Part shown: one piece after another, positions 25,004 to 33,433 of the stretch | Numbering within the stretch: the stretch's first letter is position 1 | Layout: the number at the start of each line of letters is the position of its first letter | DNA from: Hydrogenobacter sp. | GTDB lineage: Bacteria; Aquificota; Aquificia; Aquificales; Aquificaceae | NCBI GenBank assembly: GCA_028276405.1 | Contig: JAPYWJ010000002.1 | Span: 1-64,000 of the forward strand | Direction: 5' to 3' | Length of the DNA: 64,000 nucleotides | The notes under the pieces: generated by a model | Seen by the model: only the letters and a program-made list of their open reading frames with translations | Database searches by the model: none | What the model was told of the DNA's origin: nothing | Translations under genes and position numbers: made by a program

Positions 25004-25707
25004 AAGGTCTGATAGTATTACCCACATACAACGAAGCAGAAAACATAGATAAAGTTATTTCTAAAATAATACAGCACTCTTCTCTTGACATACTTGTGGT
25101 GGATGATAACTCTTCCGATGGGACTGCACAAAAGGTACAGGAATGGATGAAGAAAGAAAAAAGAGTAAACCTTCTGAAAAGACCTTCAAAGCTTGGCTTG
25201 GGAACCGCTTATGTAGACGGCTTTAGATGGGGATTAGAAAGGGATTATCAGGTGTTTTTTGAAATGGATGCAGACATGTCTCATGATCCCTCTGACATAC
25301 CAAGATTTTTAAAAAAGGTGGAAGAGGGGTGCGACCTTGTGGTGGGTTCAAGATACACAAAAGGCACCATAAGCGTGGTAGGTTGGGACTTCAAGAGGCT
25401 TCTCCTTTCCAAGTTTGCCAACTTTTACGCAACTACCATACTTAATCTAAAACCGTTTACAGACATTACTAGTGGATACAGATGCTATAAAAGAGAGGTT
25501 TTAGAAAAAATAGACCTCAGCGGTACAAAGTCCAACGGCTATGCTTTTCAGATAGAGACCTTTTATAAGGCTCATAAGCTTGGCTTTAGGGTGTGTGAAA
25601 TTCCTATAATATTTTACGAAAGAAACAGCGGTGCTTCAAAGATGAGTAAAAAAATAGCCTTAGAGGCGGCTATAATGGTTTGGAGGCTTAGGTGTGCAAA
25701 AACATAA
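25000..25707 (+). CDS. polyprenyl-phosphate sugar synthase, DPM1-like GT2
   Basis: A 235-residue GT2 enzyme. LPTYNEAENI (6-15), VVDDNSSDGT (33-42), a DADMSHDP (about 90-97) metal site and GSRYTKG follow the dolichyl-phosphate mannose synthase pattern closely, including SGYRCYKRE. No C-terminal membrane helices are present, as in the soluble catalytic forms. It would transfer mannose or glucose from a nucleotide sugar to polyprenyl phosphate, giving the donor for a GT-C enzyme such as the DUF2723 protein upstream. Overlaps its neighbours at both ends. Confidence 0.82.
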   Translation: MKGLIVLPTYNEAENIDKVISKIIQHSSLDILVVDDNSSDGTAQKVQEWMKKEKRVNLLKRPSKLGLGTAYVDGFRWGLERDYQVFFEMDADMSHDPSDIPRFLKKVEEGCDLVVGSRYTKGTISVVGWDFKRLLLSKFANFYATTILNLKPFTDITSGYRCYKREVLEKIDLSGTKSNGYAFQIETFYKAHKLGFRVCEIPIIFYERNSGASKMSKKIALEAAIMVWRLRCAKT

Positions 25708-26422
25708 AGGGTATCAGGAACACCTTGCAAGCATAAGACACATAGGACTAAGACCCTTTTTCAGAAGACTTTTGGAAACCCACACCATCACGGAAAAGCT
25801 ATACTACAGATTGACCAACATATCTGTAAAAAAGTTAGGCAATATACCCAACATAAAAATAGCTTCCAACATTCTTGATGTGGGTTGTGGAACTGGAGAG
25901 ATTCTCTATTACATAAAGAAGTTTATAAACCCACACGCAGAGCTGTTTGGGGTTGACCTTGAAAAGAACCCACTGCTTAAAGACTATGTGAAGTTTTTTA
26001 GGTGTGATTTAGAAGATGAGTCTTTACCCTTTGAAGAAGAAAGCTTTGATGTGGTTATTTCCACCTTTGTGCTGGAACACCTAAGAAATCCTCAAAAGCT
26101 CTTCTCCGAGAGCTTTAGAGTGCTAAAGAAGAAGGGATACTTCTACTGTACTACCGACTATTACACTTCCCTTTTCTGCCCAGAAGGTTATAACTTCTAC
26201 TCAGACCCAACTCACATAAGACCTTGGACCAAAAAGAGCCTAAAAACCCTTGCCAAGATGTGCGGTTTTGAGGTCTGTCAAGTAAAGGTTTTAAGATGGT
26301 GGGAGTACTTACCTTTTCTACCCATCTATCCTCTGCTCCATCTTCTCACGCCCAACGATTTTTCCTTTATACCCTACGAAATACTCGGAAGAACAGTTTA
26401 TGTGATCGCAAAAAAACCATGA
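25694..26422 (+). CDS. class I SAM-dependent methyltransferase
   Basis: A 242-residue protein with AdoMet motif I ILDVGCGTGEILYY (about 59-72), an acidic residue GVDLEKN after the second strand, and STFVLEHLRNPQKLF (about 118-132) as in Methyltransf_11 proteins. The C-terminal half carries two hydrophobic stretches (EYLPFLPIYPLLHLL). Start is GTG with 14 bases of overlap with the previous gene. Sugar or lipid methylation within the glycan pathway is the simplest guess. Confidence 0.8.
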   Translation: MQKHKGYQEHLASIRHIGLRPFFRRLLETHTITEKLYYRLTNISVKKLGNIPNIKIASNILDVGCGTGEILYYIKKFINPHAELFGVDLEKNPLLKDYVKFFRCDLEDESLPFEEESFDVVISTFVLEHLRNPQKLFSESFRVLKKKGYFYCTTDYYTSLFCPEGYNFYSDPTHIRPWTKKSLKTLAKMCGFEVCQVKVLRWWEYLPFLPIYPLLHLLTPNDFSFIPYEILGRTVYVIAKKP

Positions 26423-27477
26423 GAATAATTCACTTCATCTACGACCATATAAACAATCCTTGGGTAGGTGGTGGTGGAGCGGTAAGGGTTTTTGAAGTAT
26501 ACAGAAGGCTTGCAAAAAAAGGCTACAGCATAACCGTTGTGAGCGGAAAGTATCCAAAAGCTCAGGAAGGCGAGGCACAGGGTATAAGGTTTTTGTTTTT
26601 AGGCTCTGATAAAAACTACATTCTCAGCACCTTCTCTTACGCTTTGATAGCTAAAGGTTTTTTGGACAAACATTATAAGGATTATGACCTCATAGTAGAA
26701 GATTTTGCACCTTGGAACCCCATATGCGCATACAGGTATCAAGATAAAAAGCCCGTAGTTCTCCAACTCCAGAATTACGAAGGAATAAACACCTTGAAAA
26801 AGTATGCACTCCTTGGCTTACCTTTTCTCTTAGTGGAAAGGTCCTACCCCAAAAGATACAACCATGTAATTTCCCTCTCTGAATTTCTCAACAGAGTTTA
26901 TAACATCAAAGCTAAGGTGATACCCAGCGGTGTTGATAAAGTTGAGGAGAATTTTGAGTTGGGAGACTATGTGGCTTATCTTGGTAGGCTTGATGTAGCT
27001 CAAAAAGGTTTGGACCTGTTAGCTAAAGCCATAAAGGAGTTAAAACACATAAAATTTAAGATAGCTGGGGATGGAAAAGACAGAGAGAAGTTCTTAAAAA
27101 TGATAGATGGTTGTAAAAATGTAGAGTATTTGGGAAGACTAACCGGAGAAAAGAAGTTTAATTTCATCAAAGGTTCAAAATTTTTAGTCATGCCTTCAAG
27201 GTACGAGGGACAAGGAATAGTGGCAATGGAATCCGCATCTTGTGGAAAACCCATAATAGTTAGCGATATTCCTGTATTTTCTTATGTGGTGCAAGCGGGG
27301 TTTGGTGTGAGCTTTCGCAAAGACGACCCGAAAGACCTTGCGGAAAAGATAAAGTTTTTATACGAGAGGGAGGATATGGTCTTTGAGATGGGTAAGAAAG
27401 GTATAGAGTTTGCCAAAAACTACACATGGGATAGAATAGCTTACCTCTACGAAGAGTATATAAAGAGCTTGTTATGA
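26419..27477 (+). CDS. glycosyltransferase family 4
   Basis: A 352-residue GT-B transferase: GGGGAVRVFEVYRRLAKKGY (about 18-37) at the acceptor domain, IPSGVD at the hinge, YLGRLDVAQKGLDLL, and the donor-site PSRYEGQGIVAMESASCGKP. The start at 26419 was chosen by the ATGA overlap with the methyltransferase; the longer frame from 26296 is that gene's shadow. It is more distant from the GT4 at 23951 than a simple duplicate would be. Sugar specificity unknown. Confidence 0.85.
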   Translation: MRIIHFIYDHINNPWVGGGGAVRVFEVYRRLAKKGYSITVVSGKYPKAQEGEAQGIRFLFLGSDKNYILSTFSYALIAKGFLDKHYKDYDLIVEDFAPWNPICAYRYQDKKPVVLQLQNYEGINTLKKYALLGLPFLLVERSYPKRYNHVISLSEFLNRVYNIKAKVIPSGVDKVEENFELGDYVAYLGRLDVAQKGLDLLAKAIKELKHIKFKIAGDGKDREKFLKMIDGCKNVEYLGRLTGEKKFNFIKGSKFLVMPSRYEGQGIVAMESASCGKPIIVSDIPVFSYVVQAGFGVSFRKDDPKDLAEKIKFLYEREDMVFEMGKKGIEFAKNYTWDRIAYLYEEYIKSLL

Positions 27478-28637
27478 TAAGAGACCTATCTTTTGTTGGT
27501 GTAGCCTTTCTGTATGCAAACGCTGTAGGCTACATCTTTCACTTTTTTGTGAGCAGACACTTGGGAACCTATGGATACGGTGAGTTTATGGTTATCTACT
27601 CTTTAATGTTGAGCGTGGGGAACTTTATAAACTTGTTTTCTAACTCTTTGGTAAAAGAGCTTCTAAAAAGTGGGCAAGGAATGAAAAGTGAGCTTTCTTA
27701 TCTGAGATGCTTGGGTTTGCTCTTGGGATTTTTTATTCTTATGCTTGGAATAGCATTTGCTGAGCCTGTAAAGGATTTTTTGAGGATATCAAAAGCTCAG
27801 TACTTTTGGATAGTAGCTGGTATCTGGTTTATTCAGCTTTTGCTGGTGATAGAACGAGCCTACCTTCAGTCTTTAGAGAGGTTTAGCTTACTTGCTTTTT
27901 CCGTATTTATTGAGCAAAGCGTGAAACTTTTAGCTGTGTTTTTCCTTATAAACTTGGGTGTGTTTGGGGTCTTGTTGTCTTTTTTTGTGAGTATGTTTTC
28001 TACTTTCGGGCTAGTTTTAAGTATTAATAGAGCCTTTTTTGTTGGGCTAAAAAGAGTAAGTATTTTAAGTCTTGTTAAATCTTCTCTGTTTACCTCACCC
28101 GTAGGTTTTTTTGTATACGCAGACGACCTCTTTATAAGGAGGATCTTTGACCCACATACCGCTGGGCTGTATGCTTCCGTTTCTTTGGTAGGTAAAGTAT
28201 TTATATGGCTTATTATAACGCTCATGAGTGTGCTGTTTCCTAGGTTCGTAATGTATGCACAAAAAAGGGAAAAAGTAGGAAGTCTTCTAAGAAGAGCGCT
28301 CTTTTGGTGTTTTTTTGTGTTTATTGTTTTTGAAGTTTCCTTAATTTTTGTAGGTAAATACCTTTTTGTGTTACTTTTCTCTGAAAAATTCCTTACCGCC
28401 TTTACCTATTTACCCTTCTATCTTTCTGCAGTGCTTTTTTTAACCTTTACATTGATCTTTATATACCTTCTTACCGCTTTTGGTAAGCATATTTGGTTAC
28501 CTTACCTTCATCTTTTTCTTTATTACGGTGGATTTTTATTGCTTGATTTTAAAAATGTCTGGTGGTACATTTTTTACATATTCTCTATAAATCTGTGTTT
28601 TTTGCCTCTCTATGCTCTTTCTATACGCAATCGGTAA
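27474..28637 (+). CDS. polysaccharide/oligosaccharide flippase (Wzx-like, MOP family)
   Basis: A 387-residue membrane protein with about eleven or twelve helices and few charges. The opening (RDLSFVGVAFLYANAVGYIFHFFVSRHLGTYGYGEF) is typical of polysaccharide transporters, with the RHLG-YGEF motif near 30-42. It likely turns a lipid-linked glycan across the membrane. It is the last gene of the run that starts at the pilins, and its 3' end overlaps the convergent membrane-protein gene by 28 bases. Confidence 0.82.
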   Translation: MIRDLSFVGVAFLYANAVGYIFHFFVSRHLGTYGYGEFMVIYSLMLSVGNFINLFSNSLVKELLKSGQGMKSELSYLRCLGLLLGFFILMLGIAFAEPVKDFLRISKAQYFWIVAGIWFIQLLLVIERAYLQSLERFSLLAFSVFIEQSVKLLAVFFLINLGVFGVLLSFFVSMFSTFGLVLSINRAFFVGLKRVSILSLVKSSLFTSPVGFFVYADDLFIRRIFDPHTAGLYASVSLVGKVFIWLIITLMSVLFPRFVMYAQKREKVGSLLRRALFWCFFVFIVFEVSLIFVGKYLFVLLFSEKFLTAFTYLPFYLSAVLFLTFTLIFIYLLTAFGKHIWLPYLHLFLYYGGFLLLDFKNVWWYIFYIFSINLCFLPLYALSIRNR

Positions 28638-29257
28638 TGGGAAGTTAGCACTCCAGAAAGACAGCCACCCACAAAGAAGGCAAAGAGGAATAAACCAAAA
28701 AGCTTTGAAAAACCACCAAAAGGTGAGCTGATAAGCCACATACCTGCCAAAGGCAGAAGCATAAAGGAAAGAAACACTTTTGTATCTTTGTTGCTTATCT
28801 TTATCTTAAAAAGGTATCCCACAGGGGTTGTTTCAAGATTTTGGACAAATCCTGCATACAGAAGAAGGGCAATAAAAAGCTTAAAGAGAGAAAGGAAAGA
28901 CCACACAAGCACTTGAGATGCGAAAAACCCAGATGCTATACCTTCCAAGTTTAAACTTTTAGAAAACCATTCAGAGAGTGAAAAAACAAAAAAGGTATCC
29001 AACAAAGCTGTTGCAGTAAAACCTAAGGGAGATACGCTTTCTATATGGACTTCTTCTTGGTAGTAGCAAAGCTCATCAAGAACATTTTTCCATTTTTTGT
29101 ATGCTTCTCTTTCCATTTCAAAAACAAAAGGCTTACCCACATTTATAGACCTGAAAAATTCTGATATACTTACTCCTAAACTTTCTAAGGCGTCTACGAG
29201 CTTTTCTATACTTTCTTCCTTCACAGAAATTATCTTTATCCTTACTTTGTCGCTCAT
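28610..29257 (-). CDS. membrane protein of unknown function at the end of the pil operon
   Basis: A 215-residue protein. Residues 1-75 form a soluble alpha/beta region (RIKIISVKEESIEKLVDALE, KPFVFEMEREAYKKWKNVLDEL). Residues about 80-210 hold four hydrophobic segments; LETTPVGYLFKIKI resembles the GxTxGKxxxGxxV part of RDD-type membrane proteins, but this is weak. The ATG at 29257 overlaps the pilQ stop by four bases, so I took it over the longer frame. It may help secretin assembly or have an unrelated role. Confidence 0.6.
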   Translation of the reverse strand: MSDKVRIKIISVKEESIEKLVDALESLGVSISEFFRSINVGKPFVFEMEREAYKKWKNVLDELCYYQEEVHIESVSPLGFTATALLDTFFVFSLSEWFSKSLNLEGIASGFFASQVLVWSFLSLFKLFIALLLYAGFVQNLETTPVGYLFKIKISNKDTKVFLSFMLLPLAGMWLISSPFGGFSKLFGLFLFAFFVGGCLSGVLTSHYRLRIERA

Positions 29258-31023
29258 TCTCTTATAAGTACTGGAGTTAGGAATATGAGAAGCTCCGACT
29301 GTGTGTTTTGTAATCTTTCCTGTCCAAAAACCCACTTGAGTATGGGCACCCTCACAAGACCAGGAATCCCTTCGTTGGTTCTGGACTCTTGGTTGTCTAT
29401 TATACCTCCTATAACTAAGGTGTCTCCATCGTTGACTACTACTTTTGTGGAAGCTTCTTTGGTGTTTATAGCTGGTCCCTGAGGAGTCTGTTGTCCGGGT
29501 GTGTCCCTTTTAAGGTTTATGTCAAGGAGGATTCTACCGTCTGGTGATACAACTGGCGTGACATCAAGCTGAAGTACCACATCTTTAAACTGTATGTTTG
29601 CAGCCTGACCACCTCCTGCAATTACCGTTGTTTGATAGGGTATCTGTACTCCCTGTTTTATGGTTGCTTTTTGAGCGTTTATGGTTACCACTGTGGGTTT
29701 GGCTATGTTCTTAGCCAAGGATACGCGTTCAAGAGCGGATAGTCTTAGGTTTAGAGCGTTTAAAATTCCCTTCTGGAAGGCAAAGGTGAATATACCACCC
29801 GGTGTAGGAGAAAGCCCTGGCGTGTAGTATATGGGAGAGCGCACCCCTGTGTCTGGTGGTACATATACATTACCCAACGGTGGTGGCGTGCCTATGTTAG
29901 CTCCCTGTCCTGCTCCACCGCTCATAAACTGAGGCACTCTTGCCTGAGAGAGCAAAACATTCCAATTTATACCCAGCTCCCTTAAGGCTTCATCTCTTAT
30001 CTCAATGATCCTAGCTTCTATCTTCACTTGAACAGGTGAGTCGCTTATGTAGTCTTTAAATCTTTCTCTTATCTTCTCTATGACTTCTGGATAGTCCGTA
30101 ATCATCACAGCGTTGAACTCTTTTAGTATGGGCGAAGGAGGAGTTTGCTGTTGAGTTTGCTGTTGGGCTTGTGTTACTTGTGGCTGTTGTATGGGTGTTT
30201 GTACCTTTATGGATCCACCGCTTAATACCGCACCGGCTTCTGACCTGAGTGGCTCTATCATCTTTATGAATTCGTCTGGGCTTATGTACCTAAGGTAGAA
30301 GATCTTGGTTATGGGTCTTCTTTCTGTGGGTGTCATGGTGAGAAAGTTTTTAAGCACTTCCTGATACTTTTCCATCTGTTTGGGACTGTCTGTTATCACC
30401 AAAGCAGAAAAGCTCTGCACTTTCGTGATTAGAGTATCTGGCTTTTTATAGGCACTTAAAAGCCTTTCCACTTCGTCTAAGGATATGTTTTTAAGATAAA
30501 AGACTCTTGTGATGCGCTCTTCTGGAGGTGCTACTTTTTCCACTATCTTGGCGTAATCTTTAAGTATTGGTTCAAGCTTTTTTATGCTACGCTCTTCGTC
30601 TCTTATGTAGACTGTCTTGAGGGTCTTGTCTATGACTATTTCCGCAGAAGGACTTACTCTTGGCTTTAAAAACTTGACAAACTCCTCTATTTGCCTGTCA
30701 TCAAGCCCAGAAAGGCTCATGCTTATCTCTCCAGCTTTGGTTATCCTATAGACCTTCCTGTCTATGGGTACCGCTATAAGTCCGTACTCTTTGAGTATTA
30801 TGTTCATAGCTTCTCCAACCGGCACTGGTTTGTATATGGCTATGCTAACGGTTTTGGATGCTTCTTGCGACACCTGAGGGTCAAAGATGACATTCATATC
30901 AGCAACCTGAGACAGGGCTTTTAGTACGGTTTCCAGCTTCACATTTTCAAACTTCATCTCCTTTATGGTTTGTGCTAAAGACACGCTTAGCAGGAGCAGT
31001 ACAGACATAAGCACCCTTTTCAT
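29254..31023 (-). CDS. pilQ: type IV pilus secretin PilQ
   Basis: A 589-residue outer-membrane secretin. Signal peptide 1-17; a secretin/TonB N-terminal domain at about 20-95; three N-domains (VFYLKNISLDEVERLL, IFYLRYISPDEFIKMI and flanks); a Gln-rich linker near 280-300; then the secretin core from about 330 with VKIEARIIEIRDEAL and the closing DTLVIGGIIDNQ...LGW-type region (VRVPILKWVFG). The linker splits an N1-like repeat. It ends an operon with pilM, N, O and a small gene in place of pilP. It forms the gated pore through which the pilus leaves the cell. Confidence 0.92.
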   Translation of the reverse strand: MKRVLMSVLLLLSVSLAQTIKEMKFENVKLETVLKALSQVADMNVIFDPQVSQEASKTVSIAIYKPVPVGEAMNIILKEYGLIAVPIDRKVYRITKAGEISMSLSGLDDRQIEEFVKFLKPRVSPSAEIVIDKTLKTVYIRDEERSIKKLEPILKDYAKIVEKVAPPEERITRVFYLKNISLDEVERLLSAYKKPDTLITKVQSFSALVITDSPKQMEKYQEVLKNFLTMTPTERRPITKIFYLRYISPDEFIKMIEPLRSEAGAVLSGGSIKVQTPIQQPQVTQAQQQTQQQTPPSPILKEFNAVMITDYPEVIEKIRERFKDYISDSPVQVKIEARIIEIRDEALRELGINWNVLLSQARVPQFMSGGAGQGANIGTPPPLGNVYVPPDTGVRSPIYYTPGLSPTPGGIFTFAFQKGILNALNLRLSALERVSLAKNIAKPTVVTINAQKATIKQGVQIPYQTTVIAGGGQAANIQFKDVVLQLDVTPVVSPDGRILLDINLKRDTPGQQTPQGPAINTKEASTKVVVNDGDTLVIGGIIDNQESRTNEGIPGLVRVPILKWVFGQERLQNTQSELLIFLTPVLIRE

Positions 31024-31238
31024 CTCTTCCCTCCTTCTTCAGCCTTTTTTAGAAACTGCGATGGGTTTTGGTCTACCCTGATAGTTTTTACCTTTCCGTC
31101 CTTCTCCTCAACAACCACATAGTTTTCTGTTTTTCCACGCTTTTCTAGAATTATATAACCCACCGCACCTTCCATACTTTCAAAAGCTTTCTGTGAAAAG
31201 GCTACACTTACCAATGAAAACAAAAGCAGTTTCTTCAT
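31020..31238 (-). CDS. small exported protein in the pilP position
   Basis: A 72-residue protein with a signal peptide (MKKLLLFSLVSVAFS) and a short mature part of about 55 residues: an amphipathic start, two probable strands (GYIILEKRGKTENYVVVEE) and a charged tail. In classical pil operons this slot holds PilP, a lipoprotein of about 170 residues that joins PilNO to the secretin. There is no lipobox Cys here. It overlaps pilO and pilQ by four bases each. It may be a reduced PilP or a lineage-specific substitute. Confidence 0.65.
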   Translation of the reverse strand: MKKLLLFSLVSVAFSQKAFESMEGAVGYIILEKRGKTENYVVVEEKDGKVKTIRVDQNPSQFLKKAEEGGKR

Positions 31239-31921
31239 TTTTCCTCCTCCTTTATAAGAACAAAAACATCAAGCTCTCCGCGCAACTTTCCAGCTTCTGC
31301 TTGAGATATCTGTATGCTTGAAGGATATGATATAACACCACCTTTTGACATACCCTCCATAAACTTTTCAACAGCTGGATAAGTTCCTGTAAAGCTCACT
31401 TTTATGCTCTGTTTTATGTACTTTACCCCTTCCTGTTTCTGTTGTTGCTGTTTTTTCTGTTGTTGTTGTGCTTGTTGGGGCTGTGGTTGAAGTTCTTTGA
31501 CAAACTTTTCATCTCCTGCGCTTTGAAGCACATAAAGAGTTTCTTGACCTGGTTGTATCTGCACATTGGTTATGGTGAGCCCGCTCCTTTTTGCTAAAAG
31601 ACCTATATTTTTGAGTACAACGCTCACATCTTTTTTGGTAGGTATGGTTCCCACCATAGCGGAAAGCTCTTTTTCTTTCTCTTCTAAAAGTCTCCTCGTC
31701 TCTTCTTCTTTCTTTTTGAGGTTTTCAAGGAACCTAGGGTTTGTAGAGCGCTGTAGGTTTTCTATTTCCCATTGTGTTTTTTCTTTCTGATCTTTTAATT
31801 TACCCATTTCTTCTTTTGCAGGCTGGAGGAGCAAAAAGTAAAGAAAAACAACAAGAGCAATGGGTAATCCCACAAGCACAAACACTCTCTGCCATTGGGG
31901 AAGTTCATTGATTTTCTGCAT
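31235..31921 (-). CDS. pilO: type IV pilus inner-membrane protein PilO
   Basis: A 228-residue protein: short cytoplasmic start, one helix (VFVLVGLPIALVVFLYFLLL, about 13-32), a long coiled coil (about 40-90), then a ferredoxin-like periplasmic domain interrupted by a Gln/Lys-rich stretch near 140-160. The ATG at 31921 is chosen because GGAGG lies eight bases before it; upstream starts fall deeper within pilN. PilO pairs with PilN to form the alignment subcomplex between motor and secretin. Confidence 0.85.
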   Translation of the reverse strand: MQKINELPQWQRVFVLVGLPIALVVFLYFLLLQPAKEEMGKLKDQKEKTQWEIENLQRSTNPRFLENLKKKEEETRRLLEEKEKELSAMVGTIPTKKDVSVVLKNIGLLAKRSGLTITNVQIQPGQETLYVLQSAGDEKFVKELQPQPQQAQQQQKKQQQQKQEGVKYIKQSIKVSFTGTYPAVEKFMEGMSKGGVISYPSSIQISQAEAGKLRGELDVFVLIKEEEK

Positions 31922-32561
31922 TCCCTTTCCCTCCATACAGTGTCTTTTCTGTGGAAAGTTTTGCGCTGTAATACTCAAATCCGTACTGATTTGTCTTTCT
32001 TTCTACGCTTGATACCTCTATGGCTCTTGATAGTGATGCGAGCTTTTTGGTGTAATTGCTTATTCCATAATAATCAAGAGATTGAAGCTCAAGCTCCGCC
32101 TTTATGAGCGATGTGTTAATATCCAAGCTCTCTTTGTAAGAAGATATCCAAGAAACTGATGGCACTGATTTGACATGAAAGAGAAAAGTGTTGTTAAAGG
32201 GCACATAGTAGGATTTTAGCCCTACGATTATATCTTTGCTTTTATCTATGTCCTTTATTCTGTTCTCAAGGTCCCTTATGTTATTCTCGATAAGATTCTT
32301 CTCCTCCGCAAACTTCTTTGCTCTCACTTGCAACTGCACCTTTTGAGCGTTAAGTTCTTCCAGCTGTTTCCTAAGATTCTCCATGTCCGAGTGAAGCTTG
32401 AGATAATAAAGCAGTGTTAACGCAAAGCTTATCCACAAGATGACTGACAGATAATAAATAGCCTTTTCTTTTTGGGTGGGAAGGCTTATCTGTGGTATTC
32501 TTCCTACTGCAGGCTTTAATTCCTTCTCCTCCTTCTTTTTTGCAAGGTTTATTTTTATCAT
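31905..32561 (-). CDS. pilN: type IV pilus assembly protein PilN
   Basis: A 218-residue protein. The conserved cytoplasmic start MIKINLA (1-7) is the PilM-binding peptide of PilN. A single helix lies at about 33-52, followed by a coiled coil (about 55-100) and a periplasmic domain with the PilN-like WISSYKESLDIN region. It overlaps pilM by four bases and pilO by 17. Confidence 0.88.
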   Translation of the reverse strand: MIKINLAKKKEEKELKPAVGRIPQISLPTQKEKAIYYLSVILWISFALTLLYYLKLHSDMENLRKQLEELNAQKVQLQVRAKKFAEEKNLIENNIRDLENRIKDIDKSKDIIVGLKSYYVPFNNTFLFHVKSVPSVSWISSYKESLDINTSLIKAELELQSLDYYGISNYTKKLASLSRAIEVSSVERKTNQYGFEYYSAKLSTEKTLYGGKGNAENQ

Positions 32562-33433
32562 CCCTCCATACCTCTCAGGCTAAGTGTGTAGGGAATAAAA
32601 AAGTTAGGTTTTAAGTTTTCTATATCAAGAAGACCAAGTATGGGTAGGTTTTCAAGTACGCGCGTTAGGAGTTCTTCCTCAGAAAGGATGGGTCCTGCTA
32701 TGTAAATATTGGTAAGATCGTTGATAATTAAGATATTTCTTATCTCTGCAAAGAAGTTTTCCAAGGAGGGTTCGTCCCTGGTCTTGAGGTATTCCGTGTA
32801 GTCCCAAGGTGTTACAAAATAAGCCACATTCAGGGGTGAATAATTTACCAATAAAGCGTAGCCATAGTCTATGTAAAGCACAGAAAAGGGAAGGGCTATC
32901 TTGTGATAAAGCCCGTAGTTTATTATGGTTATAACTTCGTAGTCAAGCATCTTCAGTCTCATACCAGCAGATTCTATAAGCCTTTTCAGATTGTTTACCG
33001 CTTCTTCCCTTGCAAGCACCAAAAGCATGACAACATTTTTGGCATCTTTTTCTCTTTCAAGCACAAAATAGTCGTGCAGGGTGCTCTCTTTTATCATGGA
33101 AAGCTCTCTTTTAACAGCCCAATCTATGGCATGCTGAAGGTCTTTCTGACTCATGGTGGCAGGGTATTTGTAAAACTTTAAAAGCCCATCGTTGACAGGC
33201 AGGCAGGATATTACATCTCTGTCCTTTAAGTTGTATCTTTCCACATAAGTTTTTAATATACTCAATTTCTCGCTTTCAGTTTTACCTTCCCAGCGAACTT
33301 CTAAATCAAAAATGGGCTTTTTTTCCTCATTCAGGTCCAACATCCTGAGGACTCTATCTGTTATTTGCACAGATAGAGAGACTTTGGTTTTTCTTAGAGT
33401 GGGAAGTTTTAGCTTTGGTAATGTTAGTTTCAT
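32558..33433 (-). CDS. pilM: type IV pilus assembly ATPase-fold protein PilM
   Basis: A 291-residue cytoplasmic actin-like protein. The N-terminal strand (VSLSVQITDRVLRMLDL) and the CLPVNDGLLKFYKYPATMSQKDLQHAI region (about 80-106) match PilM; a second subdomain runs to the end. It is somewhat shorter than the usual 340-350 residues. It binds the N-terminus of PilN and links it to the motor ATPases, which are not in this window. Its start overlaps the end of ppsA by four bases. Confidence 0.82.
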   Translation of the reverse strand: MKLTLPKLKLPTLRKTKVSLSVQITDRVLRMLDLNEEKKPIFDLEVRWEGKTESEKLSILKTYVERYNLKDRDVISCLPVNDGLLKFYKYPATMSQKDLQHAIDWAVKRELSMIKESTLHDYFVLEREKDAKNVVMLLVLAREEAVNNLKRLIESAGMRLKMLDYEVITIINYGLYHKIALPFSVLYIDYGYALLVNYSPLNVAYFVTPWDYTEYLKTRDEPSLENFFAEIRNILIINDLTNIYIAGPILSEEELLTRVLENLPILGLLDIENLKPNFFIPYTLSLRGMEG

